From NCBI GenBank assembly GCA_030151885.1, contig JASLCG010000142.1:1-9012 (forward strand): a DNA stretch of 9,012 bases, written 5' to 3'. The DNA comes from Bacteroides sp. GTDB lineage: Bacteria; Bacteroidota; Bacteroidia; Bacteroidales; Bacteroidaceae. Positions 1 through 5,957 of the stretch are shown one piece after another; position 1 is the first letter of the stretch, and each line of letters begins with the position of its first letter. Under the pieces are notes generated by a model. That model was not told where the DNA came from and did no database searches. It saw only the letters and a list, made by a program, of their open reading frames with translations. The translations under genes were made by a program, and so were the position numbers.

Positions 1-63
1 TCTTCCTTTTTAGACTGGCTAAGATATATGCATAAACATGACTCCCCATACTTTTGCTGGTGA
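1..63 (+). CDS. Possible 3' end of an unidentified protein-coding gene (partial)
   Basis: Frame 1 is open from the window edge to a TGA at 61-63 and encodes SSFLDWLRYMHKHDSPYFCW. The other two plus frames hit stops within the first 35 bases. The hairpin at 89-125 lies just downstream and could end this transcript as well as the convergent flavodoxin gene. The tail is too short to assign to a family. On the minus strand there is also an open frame from an ATG at 66-68 to the window edge (22 codons), so the strand is not certain. This is an inference from reading frame and context only. Confidence 0.3.
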   Translation, partial: SSFLDWLRYMHKHDSPYFCW

Positions 64-88
64 GCCATAAAACACCCTTACAAAACAT

Positions 89-134
89 AAAAAATGGGGT
101 AGATACATTATCGCATCTACCCCATCCTATTTTT
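89..134. terminator. Bidirectional hairpin terminator downstream of the first flavodoxin gene
   Basis: ATGGGGTAGAT (94-104) pairs perfectly with ATCTACCCCAT (115-125) around a 10-base loop. On the minus strand the stem is followed by a run of T (from 93 down to 89). On the plus strand CCTATTTTT follows. It lies 89 bases past the stop codon of the minus-strand flavodoxin gene and is the natural end of that transcript. It may also serve a plus-strand gene entering from the left edge. Confidence 0.8.
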
Positions 135-213
135 ATCTACAAGTCAATCTATTAATAATAGAATCCTAGTATTTACAATTTGTCTTATTATGAACTCACT
201 TATAACAGTCAAA

Positions 214-720
214 TTAATTTAATGCTGGTTTAATAACCTCAATCCAAGCAGCAATACGATCGTCTGTCAAGTCATATTCATTAGCTTCGTCCAATGGCAA
301 ACCTACAAACACACCATCAATTAATGATGGAGAATCACCGAAATCATAACCTTCTGGAGATACTTGGCCTACAAAAGTACAACCTGTATCTTTTAGTAAA
401 GCATGTAACTGTCCCATACCACCACAGAAAGAATCTGGGAACGAACCCCCATCTCCACAACCAAATAGTGCCACTGTTTTACCAGCAAGGTCAAGAGCTT
501 TAATATCATCTTCTAAGTCCATCCAATCATCTTGTAGGTCGCCTTCGCCCCAAGTTGATGTACCTAAAAGAAGCACTTCATAATTTGCAAAATCATCAAG
601 TGAAGCTTCTGAAATATCATTTATATCTGATGAATCAATACCCAAACTTTTACCGATTCTCTCCGCAACATCAGATGTTGAACCTGTAGATGAACCATAA
701 AATATTCCTATCTTTTTCAT
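214..720 (-). CDS. fldA: Flavodoxin, long-chain type (first paralogue)
   Basis: This is a 168-residue FMN-binding electron carrier of the cytoplasm, a low-potential protein that commonly replaces ferredoxin when iron is scarce. Visible signatures are the phosphate-binding loop S10-S-T-G-S-T15, the 50s loop TSTWGEGDLQDDW (54-66) with W57 placed to stack on the flavin, and the 90s loop GCGDGGSFPDSFC (87-99). The insertion around SPEGYDFGDS (121-130) marks the long-chain class. The start at 720 is preferred over an upstream in-frame ATG at 777 because it gives exactly the length and N-terminus (MKKIGIFYGSSTG) of the paralogue at 1376-1882, and because the extra 19 codons overlap the promoter. 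The two paralogues share about 101 of 168 residues by hand alignment. Position 94, where many flavodoxins have the flavin-stacking Tyr, is Phe here. It is transcribed alone, from 747-777 to the hairpin at 89-134. Confidence 0.95.
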   Translation of the reverse strand: MKKIGIFYGSSTGSTSDVAERIGKSLGIDSSDINDISEASLDDFANYEVLLLGTSTWGEGDLQDDWMDLEDDIKALDLAGKTVALFGCGDGGSFPDSFCGGMGQLHALLKDTGCTFVGQVSPEGYDFGDSPSLIDGVFVGLPLDEANEYDLTDDRIAAWIEVIKPALN

Positions 721-746
721 AAATCTGTTTTTAAATTTATACATAA

Positions 747-777
747 CAAAAGTACAAGCCCATTGGCTAGTTTTCAA
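747..777 (-). promoter_or_regulatory. Bacteroidota-type promoter of the first flavodoxin gene
   Basis: On the minus strand the -7 box TACTTTTG (747-754) matches TAnnTTTG exactly. A TTG -33 box (775-777) lies 20 bp upstream. The -7 box is 26 bases from the ATG at 720, so the expected leader is only about 20 nt. The same arrangement, with the same spacer length, precedes the second flavodoxin gene. Confidence 0.75.
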
Positions 778-795
778 TACCTAGTAATAGCTATT

Positions 796-812
796 TTTAG
801 AACCATTCTAAA
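796..812 (-). promoter_or_regulatory. Candidate Fur/PerR-family operator upstream of the first flavodoxin promoter
   Basis: TTTAGAA and TTCTAAA form a perfect 7-bp inverted repeat with a 3-bp centre. Read as a 7-1-7 site on the minus strand it is TTAGAAT-G-GTTCTAA, one base away from the palindrome TTAGAATnATTCTAA, which is typical of Fur/PerR-family regulators. It lies 18 bp upstream of the -33 box. Fur control would suit a flavodoxin, but the position upstream of -33 is less usual for a simple repressor. The regulator itself is not in the window. Confidence 0.45.
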
Positions 813-977
813 TAAACCAATACCTAACCATAGGTACTACACCTATACTTTCAACTTATTTTAACGATATAAATACCAATTTATAGTGATTTTATACAAT
901 TCGGTCAGCTATAATACCTCCTAAGACAGTGTCTTGTTTGTAAATCTATTTTTCTGGTAAACACAAAAGTAAACCAC

Positions 978-1358
978 TCAAACAACCTGCGTTAAACACG
1001 ATTTACAGTTTCTTTTAGCACAATATCGCTTACACTGATTATTTAAATCGTAGCCCAACAATGCACCCAACATAAAATCTTCTTCGGGAGAGAGCTCATT
1101 AAGTGGTCTATCTATAATAGCACTAATAACATCTATACAAGCATCTGCACCAAAGAATAGATTTATTTTAGAATCGGATACCTCTTGGATATGATAAGAA
1201 ATACCTTGATTTTCTAATCTTCTCACAACAAAAGAGAGATAAGATTTATTTAACGTATTTAGGATCATAGGCCGAATACCTTTTTTATATTCATAAATAT
1301 GATTCAGAAAAACACGTACTTCAGCAGGTACATCATCTACTGTAAAAGGGTAATTCAT
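978..1358 (-). CDS. DUF2023 family protein with cysteine-rich C-terminus
   Basis: This 126-residue cytoplasmic protein has no signal peptide or membrane segment. Its overall sequence and its position directly behind a flavodoxin gene fit DUF2023 (PF09633), a family known mainly from Bacteroidales and of unknown function. I recall a similar flavodoxin-DUF2023 pair in Porphyromonas gingivalis, but this was not checked here. The body (1-100) looks like a mixed alpha/beta domain. The tail carries C109, C113, C118 and C121 (spacing C-x3-C-x4-C-x2-C) among basic residues, and C74 lies further in. Such spacing could bind a metal or an iron-sulfur cluster, or form redox-active disulfides. The start lies 17 bp after the stop of the upstream flavodoxin gene, without its own promoter, so the two genes are almost certainly co-transcribed and probably act together. 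The family call is recognition from memory. Confidence 0.75.
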   Translation of the reverse strand: MNYPFTVDDVPAEVRVFLNHIYEYKKGIRPMILNTLNKSYLSFVVRRLENQGISYHIQEVSDSKINLFFGADACIDVISAIIDRPLNELSPEEDFMLGALLGYDLNNQCKRYCAKRNCKSCLTQVV

Positions 1359-1375
1359 TACATTATAGTTTTAAC

Positions 1376-1882
1376 TTAAGCCAAGTGTGGCTTTAATACC
1401 TCAATCCAATTATTTATACGCTCTTCTGTTAAGTTTGAATCATTATCTTCATCGATTGGCAACCCTATAAACTCACCATTTACCAAAGCTTCTGAATCTT
1501 CAAAATCATAACCTTCTGGAGATACTGCCCCTATAAATGTACAGTTAGAACCATCTAAAGCCTTGTATAGTAATCCTATTGCACTGCAAAAAGACTCTGC
1601 ATAAGAGCTGCAATCTCCACAACCAAATAAGCCAACCAATTTACCCGTTAAATCGACCGATTTCAAATCGCTCAAAACCTCCTCCCATTCATCTTGTAAA
1701 TCGCCATCTCCCCACGTAGAAGAGCCAAGTAATAACACTTCGTAATTTGAAAAATCATCTACCGATGCATCGGCCATATCTTTTATATCGGCACCAGCCA
1801 CTCCTAGTTTCTTACCTATCTGTTCTGCAATATCTTGTGTCGTTCCTGTTGAAGAACCGTAAAAAATACCAACTTTTTTCAT
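1376..1882 (-). CDS. Flavodoxin, long-chain type (second paralogue, heads operon with DUF2023)
   Basis: This 168-residue FMN-dependent electron carrier is collinear with the paralogue at 214-720. It has the phosphate loop S10-S-T-G-T-T15, the 50s loop SSTWGDGDLQDEW (54-66, W57), the 90s loop GCGDCSSYAESFC (87-99) with the usual flavin-stacking Y94, and the long-chain insertion around SPEGYDFEDS (121-130). C88, C99 and C114 are shared by both copies, and this copy adds C91. The start is fixed by the conserved N-terminus MKKVGIFYGSSTG. The gene has a strong promoter at 1911-1941 and is followed after 17 bp by the DUF2023 gene. It is the more canonical of the two copies because it keeps Tyr94. 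Either copy could be the major or the condition-specific flavodoxin, and the sequence does not decide this. Confidence 0.95.
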   Translation of the reverse strand: MKKVGIFYGSSTGTTQDIAEQIGKKLGVAGADIKDMADASVDDFSNYEVLLLGSSTWGDGDLQDEWEEVLSDLKSVDLTGKLVGLFGCGDCSSYAESFCSAIGLLYKALDGSNCTFIGAVSPEGYDFEDSEALVNGEFIGLPIDEDNDSNLTEERINNWIEVLKPHLA

Positions 1883-1910
1883 ATTAGATTTTGTTTTAAT
1901 GATTATAGAA

Positions 1911-1941
1911 CAAATTTAGTCGGTATATCTACAGCTTTCAA
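1911..1941 (-). promoter_or_regulatory. Bacteroidota-type promoter of the flavodoxin-DUF2023 operon
   Basis: On the minus strand the -7 box TAAATTTG (1911-1918) matches TAnnTTTG exactly, and a TTG -33 box (1939-1941) lies 20 bp upstream. The -7 box is 28 bases from the ATG. The -33 box sits in the same GGTATTGAAA context as in the promoter at 747-777. Confidence 0.75.
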
Positions 1942-1959
1942 TACCCAATATTAGCCATT

Positions 1960-1976
1960 TCTATAACAGTTCTAAA
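1960..1976 (-). promoter_or_regulatory. Degenerate copy of the candidate Fur/PerR-like operator
   Basis: This site sits at the same distance (18 bp) upstream of the -33 box as the palindrome at 796-812. The left half TTTAGAA is intact on the minus strand, but the right half reads TTATAGA instead of TTCTAAA, so the dyad is broken. It lies inside the 59-bp block (1933-1991) that aligns without gaps to 769-827 upstream of the other flavodoxin. It may be a weaker or differently recognised site. Confidence 0.35.
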
Positions 1977-2007
1977 TAGCTAGATACCTACTGATTATTA
2001 TACACAT

Positions 2008-2045
2008 AAAAAAACCTCATTCTATACATAATAGAATGAGGTTTT
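2008..2045. terminator. Strong hairpin terminator of the small lipoprotein gene
   Basis: AAAACCTCATTCTAT (2011-2025) pairs perfectly with ATAGAATGAGGTTTT (2031-2045) around the 5-base loop ACATA. On the minus strand the stem ends in a run of seven T (2014 down to 2008). It lies 20 bases past the lipoprotein stop and insulates the flavodoxin promoter region from read-through. Confidence 0.9.
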
Positions 2046-2065
2046 ATATATCTTTCTTATTAAGA

Positions 2066-2536
2066 CTATCTAAGACCTTTATAATATAAACGAGGTATAT
2101 CTAGTCTTAATTCATCAAATTCTCTTTCATTTAAATAATGAATAGCCGACATTACAGCTCTTCTATTATCTATATCTACATCAAACAAATACTCATAAGC
2201 CTTAGGTCTATTGTGACCTTGTAAAATAGCTAACTCTATAAAGTTTGTACCTGCTCTACGCCCAGTAACCCAATTAAAGTCTTCCGATCTATCAGGTTTT
2301 CTATCACCATTATACCAATAATCAATATAACCTGCTCCATTATCTTTAAAAGTATAAACTATTTCATCATAAGGATAAATATCTTCAGGTAAATTATTAT
2401 CATTAGCATTTAATGACCAAGAATAATAGACTAAAGTAGGAACATCTACCCTTTCACTATCACTATCCCACCAGCACGATGATATTGTCCCAAGTGTAAA
2501 AAGAAGTAACAGAAGTTTTACGTATTTAAGTTTCAT
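2066..2536 (-). CDS. Small secreted lipoprotein of unknown function, possibly lipocalin-like
   Basis: This is a 156-residue protein with a type II signal peptide. It has basic residues K2, K4 and K7, a hydrophobic core (8-18), and the lipobox I18-S-S-C21, so the mature protein would start at Cys21 and be lipid-anchored. The mature N-terminus WWDSDSE is acidic, which in Bacteroidota can favour transfer to the outer membrane or cell surface. The mature part has many aromatic residues and alternating strands (YTFKDNGAGYIDYW at 61-74, NFIELAIL at 98-105). This is reminiscent of the lipocalin-like lipoproteins common in Bacteroidales, but I cannot assign a family. The gene stands alone, divergent from map and closed by the hairpin at 2008-2045. 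Upstream, only an imperfect -7 box (AATATTTG on the minus strand) is visible. No function is proposed. Confidence 0.8.
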   Translation of the reverse strand: MKLKYVKLLLLLFTLGTISSCWWDSDSERVDVPTLVYYSWSLNANDNNLPEDIYPYDEIVYTFKDNGAGYIDYWYNGDRKPDRSEDFNWVTGRRAGTNFIELAILQGHNRPKAYEYLFDVDIDNRRAVMSAIHYLNEREFDELRLDIPRLYYKGLR

Positions 2537-2668
2537 ATTTTCTATCGTTTATTAAACATGCTTGTTTGCAAATATTCGGTTAAAATCGCATTAATATAGC
2601 ATACAATGTCATTATTATGATGTAAAATTAATTAAAAAAGTAGATATGCTACTCTTTTCCCTATATAA

Positions 2669-2703
2669 TTGTTACTCATACTCCATAAATATTGGTAATT
2701 TTG
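2669..2703 (+). promoter_or_regulatory. Probable promoter of the map-rmuC operon
   Basis: TAATTTTG (2696-2703) matches the Bacteroidota -7 box TAnnTTTG. The nearest TTG (2669-2671) is 24 bp upstream, slightly longer than the usual spacing. The leader to the ATG at 2742 would be about 30 nt and shows no Shine-Dalgarno sequence. Confidence 0.5.
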
Positions 2704-2741
2704 TATTTAGAATAAATCTATATTAAATATTATATTAAGTT

Positions 2742-3596
2742 ATGGCAAAGAATAACAAGGGGATTCGTTTTACCCCTAGAAACTATTCAAACGAAGTAGA
2801 AAAGAAAATTCAAGAGTTACGAAATAAACATATCCCCTTACCTCCGAAAAAGATTTTAAGAACTCCAGAACAACTGGAAGGTATCCGTGCCAGTGCAAAA
2901 ATTAATACAGCACTACTAGATTATATCACTCCATTTGTAAAACCAGGTGTAAGTACACGCGAACTAGATACTTTAATATACGAATTCACTACCGACCATG
3001 GTGCTATTCCTGCTCCACTAGGTTACGGAGACTTCCCAAAAAGTGCTTGTATCAGTGTAAACGAAGTGGTTTGTCATGGTATTCCTAGTGCTCAAGAAGT
3101 ACTTCAAGAGGGAGATATCGTAAATATTGACGTATCTACCATCTATAAAACCTATTACTCGGATGCATCGCGTATGTTCCTTGTTGGCGAAGTTGCTCCA
3201 GAGCTTAAACGTCTTGTAGATGTTACTAAAGAGTGCCTAGATTTAGGTATAAAAGCTGCTCAACCTTGGGCTAGGCTTGGAGATGTAGGTGCTGTAATTC
3301 AAGAACACGCAGAAAAAAACGGTTATAGCGTAGTAAGAGAGTTTTGCGGACATGGCGTGGGTGTAGCTTTCCACGAAGATCCTGAAGTTCTTCATTACGG
3401 AACCCCAGGTACTGGTATGACACTAGTTCCAGGTATGACACTAACCATCGAACCAATGCTTAACCTTGGTAAAGCCGATATATTTATTGACGAAGCCGAT
3501 GGTTGGACAGCAGTTACTGACGACGAAAAACCATCTGCACAGTGGGAGCATATGATTCTAATTACAGAAGATGGTAACGAAATATTGACAAAATAG
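2742..3596 (+). CDS. map: Methionine aminopeptidase, type I
   Basis: This 284-residue cytoplasmic metallopeptidase removes the initiator methionine from nascent proteins when the second residue is small. The pita-bread catalytic domain spans about residues 37-284. All five metal ligands are present: D130 (NIDVS), D141 (SDAS), H204 (GHGVG), E237 (IEPM) and E269 (QWEHM). The substrate-binding histidines H112 (CHGIPS) and H211 (FHEDP) are also present. There is no 60-residue insert, so it is type I. Compared with the E. coli enzyme (264 residues) it has an N-terminal extension of about 35 residues, basic and ending in PLPPKK, which may contact the ribosome. That role is inference. The ATG at 2742 fits the promoter at 2669-2703. 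The gene is followed after 4 bp by rmuC and shares its transcript. It lacks the N-terminal zinc-finger SEC-C extension found in some homologues. Confidence 0.97.
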   Translation: MAKNNKGIRFTPRNYSNEVEKKIQELRNKHIPLPPKKILRTPEQLEGIRASAKINTALLDYITPFVKPGVSTRELDTLIYEFTTDHGAIPAPLGYGDFPKSACISVNEVVCHGIPSAQEVLQEGDIVNIDVSTIYKTYYSDASRMFLVGEVAPELKRLVDVTKECLDLGIKAAQPWARLGDVGAVIQEHAEKNGYSVVREFCGHGVGVAFHEDPEVLHYGTPGTGMTLVPGMTLTIEPMLNLGKADIFIDEADGWTAVTDDEKPSAQWEHMILITEDGNEILTK

Positions 3597-3600
3597 ATAT

Positions 3601-4839
3601 ATGATAGAGCTAGTTTTATTAATTGTATGTGTAGTGTTATTGGTGGCATTGCTCTACCAAGCAGTAAACAAACAACGCGATAATTCGGCACAAATCATGC
3701 TTCAAGATGCCTTGCGACAACAGATGCAAGAAAATCGTGAAGAGCTAAACAAAACACTCTCTTTAGTAAGACAAGAGCTGAGCCAAAGCATTAACCATGG
3801 TATGACTCAAGTTAGAGATAGCCTCAACAACAACCAGAAAATGGCATCCGACTTACACAGAGAGCGTTTTGATCAAATGGCACGTCAACAACAACTATTA
3901 GTCCAATCTACCGAAAAGAGGTTAGACGATATGCGACTTATGGTTGAAGAAAAGTTGCAAAAAACTCTGAACGAACGCATCAGCCAATCTTTTGAAATGG
4001 TTCAAAAAAATCTTGAACAGGTACAGCGTGGATTGGGCGAAATGAAATCGTTGGCAGAAGATGTAGGTGGGCTTAAAAAAGTTCTATCGAACGTAAAAAC
4101 ACGTGGTACTTTTGGAGAGATACAGCTTAGTGCACTACTAGAGCAAATTATGAGTCCAGAGCAATACGATGCCAACGTTAAAACAAAGCGTGGAGGTTCC
4201 GAGTTTGTTGAGTTTGCCATTAAACTGCCAGGTAAAGACGACAACAACAGTGTGGTATATCTACCTATTGATGCTAAGTTTCCAAAAGATGTGTACGAAC
4301 AGTATTACGATGCTTGTCAGCAGGCCGACAGCAGCCTAGTAGAACAAGCAAGTAAACAGCTAGAGCGTACCATTAAAAGCATGGCAAAAGATATTAACGA
4401 AAAATACATCGACCCACCACACACCACAGATTTTGCCATATTGTTCTTACCTTTTGAGAACATATATGCAGAGGTTATACGTCGCCCTGCCCTTGTAGAA
4501 GAGCTACAACGTAAACATAAAATTATGGTTACAGGCCCTACAACTTTAGGAGCAATCTTAAATAGCTTACAAATGGGCTTCCGTACCCTGGCTATTCAAA
4601 AACGAACCAGCGAAGTTTGGAGCGTATTGGGTGCAGTAAAAACAGAGTTCGGCAAATTTGGTGGCATGTTAGAAAAGGTACAGAAAAACTTAAATATTGC
4701 AGGAAATCAGCTTGAAGAGGTAATGGGCGTACGAACACGTGCCATTAAAAAGACCTTACGTCAAGTAGAACAACTTCCTACTGATGAGAGTGCTAAAATA
4801 CTACCCTTCAACGACGAAGATTACGATGACGAAGCCTAA
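3601..4839 (+). CDS. rmuC: DNA recombination protein RmuC
   Basis: This 412-residue membrane-anchored protein is linked in E. coli to limiting rearrangements at inverted repeats, and the family is predicted to have a PD-(D/E)XK nuclease fold. Residues 2-20 (ELVLLIVCVVLLVALLYQA) form one N-terminal membrane segment. Residues about 25-160 are rich in Gln, Glu and Arg heptads and should be a long coiled coil. The RmuC domain (about 165-385) contains RGTFGEIQL (168-176), PIDAKFP (222-228; D224 and K226 are candidate nuclease residues), FLPFE (282-286) and GPTTL (312-316). The acidic C-terminus ends in DEDYDDEA. The ATG lies 4 bp after the map stop, so translation is probably coupled. A hairpin overlaps the stop codon, and the transcript ends at 4876-4916. 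Length and domain order are normal for the family. Confidence 0.96.
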   Translation: MIELVLLIVCVVLLVALLYQAVNKQRDNSAQIMLQDALRQQMQENREELNKTLSLVRQELSQSINHGMTQVRDSLNNNQKMASDLHRERFDQMARQQQLLVQSTEKRLDDMRLMVEEKLQKTLNERISQSFEMVQKNLEQVQRGLGEMKSLAEDVGGLKKVLSNVKTRGTFGEIQLSALLEQIMSPEQYDANVKTKRGGSEFVEFAIKLPGKDDNNSVVYLPIDAKFPKDVYEQYYDACQQADSSLVEQASKQLERTIKSMAKDINEKYIDPPHTTDFAILFLPFENIYAEVIRRPALVEELQRKHKIMVTGPTTLGAILNSLQMGFRTLAIQKRTSEVWSVLGAVKTEFGKFGGMLEKVQKNLNIAGNQLEEVMGVRTRAIKKTLRQVEQLPTDESAKILPFNDEDYDDEA

Positions 4840-4854
4840 CCAAATTCTTGGTTA
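4837..4854 (+). other. Small inverted repeat overlapping the rmuC stop codon
   Basis: TAACCAA (4837-4843) pairs with TTGGTTA (4848-4854) around ATTC. The left arm includes the TAA stop of rmuC. No T-run follows, so it is not a terminator by itself. It may stabilise the 3' end or may be chance. Confidence 0.35.
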
Positions 4855-4875
4855 AGCAGCTACTATCAATGGTAT

Positions 4876-4916
4876 AAAGCTCCATTTAGACATAACACAT
4901 CTAAATGGAGCTTTTT
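4876..4916 (+). terminator. Strong terminator of the map-rmuC operon
   Basis: AAAGCTCCATTTAGA (4876-4890) and TCTAAATGGAGCTTT (4900-4914) form a perfect 15-bp stem around a 9-base loop, followed by T to 4916. It lies 36 bases past the rmuC stop and separates the operon from the promoter of the next lipoprotein gene. Confidence 0.9.
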
Positions 4917-4979
4917 ATATACTTGCCTGCCAATATATAAATTAAGCAAGGCCATACCCCTTATCTCAATATAAATCAG

Positions 4980-4987
4980 TAGGTTTG
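4980..4987 (+). promoter_or_regulatory. Candidate -7 promoter box of the TlpA-like lipoprotein gene
   Basis: TAGGTTTG matches TAnnTTTG and lies 39 bases before the ATG at 5027. No clear TTG is found at the expected -33 distance, so the promoter would be weak or activator-dependent. A separate promoter is expected because a strong terminator lies upstream. Confidence 0.4.
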
Positions 4988-5026
4988 CAATAGAATTAAA
5001 CTAAATACTTATTTACAACACCCCTT

Positions 5027-5884
5027 ATGACACGTAAAAAATATACTAACATTAAACAAATATTAGTATTACTAATTGGCTGTGCACTGTTAACATCGTG
5101 TACTAAAAGCTATAAAATGACACTAGCAGACCCTATTAAACATGGCGGAGAAATGTGGAGAGGTTATTTCGTTGCAAACAATGGCAAACACATTCCATTC
5201 TCTATGGGCATTAAAGAGGAACCTCGCATCATTGCCGATGTACCCAATTTACACGGAAAAATATTAAGTGGCTACAACTGTTATAGCTCCTATATCATAA
5301 CAATAGGAGACTCTTTAAAAATAAAATCGGGGCTACACTCCTATTTATCGGCTCAACGAAAAGGAGACAAAATAGAAGGTATCTTTATGGATGGAGTTAA
5401 GACACAGAAGCCTAAAGCTCCTTTTATATTGATAAAAAATGGACCTCAAGCTTTTAAGCAAGAGAAGAATAGTACTAATATAGCTTTTACTGGCAGTTGG
5501 AATTTAGATTTTGGTGCACTTAAAGATTTATCGGATACAGCAGAACTGCTCCGTTACAACATAGACCGTGCTCGTGTACTAGACCTCTATAAAGAGGACG
5601 ATTTGGTGTTAGGAAAAACATATATAGACGGAGCTGGAACACAAGGCTTCTATGGAAAAGCCACCAAAAACGGATTTCAATGCACATCATACCACCACTC
5701 GGAGCCCTTTCTAATCGAAGCTACTTTTATAGATGAGAATCACTTTGAAGCAGTAATAACATCTATTACAGATAGCTACAAAGTAAAAGGGAGTAGAGCC
5801 TCAACCTCTGTTGTAAATATAGAGCATAGCGCATCTGTTATACAAGGCTTTTTACTTTATATTAAAAGTGTTTTCAAGTTATAA
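5027..5884 (+). CDS. Lipoprotein resembling the N-terminal domain of TlpA-family proteins, without the thioredoxin domain
   Basis: This 285-residue protein has a type II signal peptide: basic N-terminus (R3 K4 K5), hydrophobic stretch 12-22 and lipobox L22-T-S-C25, giving a lipid-anchored envelope protein. The mature part has two similar beta-rich lobes. The first begins EMWRGYF (42-48) and continues with HIPFSMGI and GDSLKI. The second begins FTGSWNLDFG (154-163) and contains GTQGFYGKATKNGF (204-217) and PFLIEATF (227-234). This order resembles the domain before the thioredoxin fold in many Bacteroidota TlpA-like disulfide reductases, where strings such as WRG, PF and GTFLG..G recur. The protein ends about 28 residues after the second lobe with no CxxC motif and no thioredoxin fold, and no remnant is seen downstream. 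It may bind a ligand or partner without redox activity. The resemblance is pattern recognition from memory. The function is unknown. Confidence 0.8.
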   Translation: MTRKKYTNIKQILVLLIGCALLTSCTKSYKMTLADPIKHGGEMWRGYFVANNGKHIPFSMGIKEEPRIIADVPNLHGKILSGYNCYSSYIITIGDSLKIKSGLHSYLSAQRKGDKIEGIFMDGVKTQKPKAPFILIKNGPQAFKQEKNSTNIAFTGSWNLDFGALKDLSDTAELLRYNIDRARVLDLYKEDDLVLGKTYIDGAGTQGFYGKATKNGFQCTSYHHSEPFLIEATFIDENHFEAVITSITDSYKVKGSRASTSVVNIEHSASVIQGFLLYIKSVFKL

Positions 5885-5957
5885 TAGGTCGTGTTTTACT
5901 GCCAATTTGCAAATCTACTCTAACTATACTCCTCGTCTTAATGCAGGTCTTTGCTCC

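Noticed and set aside
294..503. Plus-strand open frame of 69 codons
   Set aside because: It lies entirely antisense inside the well-supported flavodoxin gene and has no recognisable protein features.
721..777. In-frame upstream ATG giving the first flavodoxin 19 extra residues
   Set aside because: The extra codons overlap the -7 and -33 boxes, and the paralogue starts at the equivalent of position 720 with the same MKK[IV]GIFYGSSTG N-terminus.
923..935. Palindrome AAGACA-G-TGTCTT after the DUF2023 gene
   Set aside because: The loop is too short and no T-run follows on the minus strand, so it is not a convincing terminator. It could be an operator, but nothing else supports that.
2639..2653. 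AGTAG-ATATG-CTACT hairpin between the divergent lipoprotein and map genes
   Set aside because: A 5-bp stem in AT-rich sequence upstream of a promoter is too weak to call a terminator or operator.
2706..2720. TTTAGAATAAATCTA as a further Fur-like site in the map promoter
   Set aside because: Only the left half matches the flavodoxin-associated palindrome, and the right half does not form a dyad. A single half-site is expected by chance in AT-rich DNA.
3271..3691. Two minus-strand open frames of 61 and 98 codons
   Set aside because: They are antisense to map and the start of rmuC, both strongly supported genes.
4002..4247. Minus-strand open frame of 81 codons
   Set aside because: It is antisense to the conserved RmuC domain and has low-complexity Ser-rich content typical of a shadow frame.
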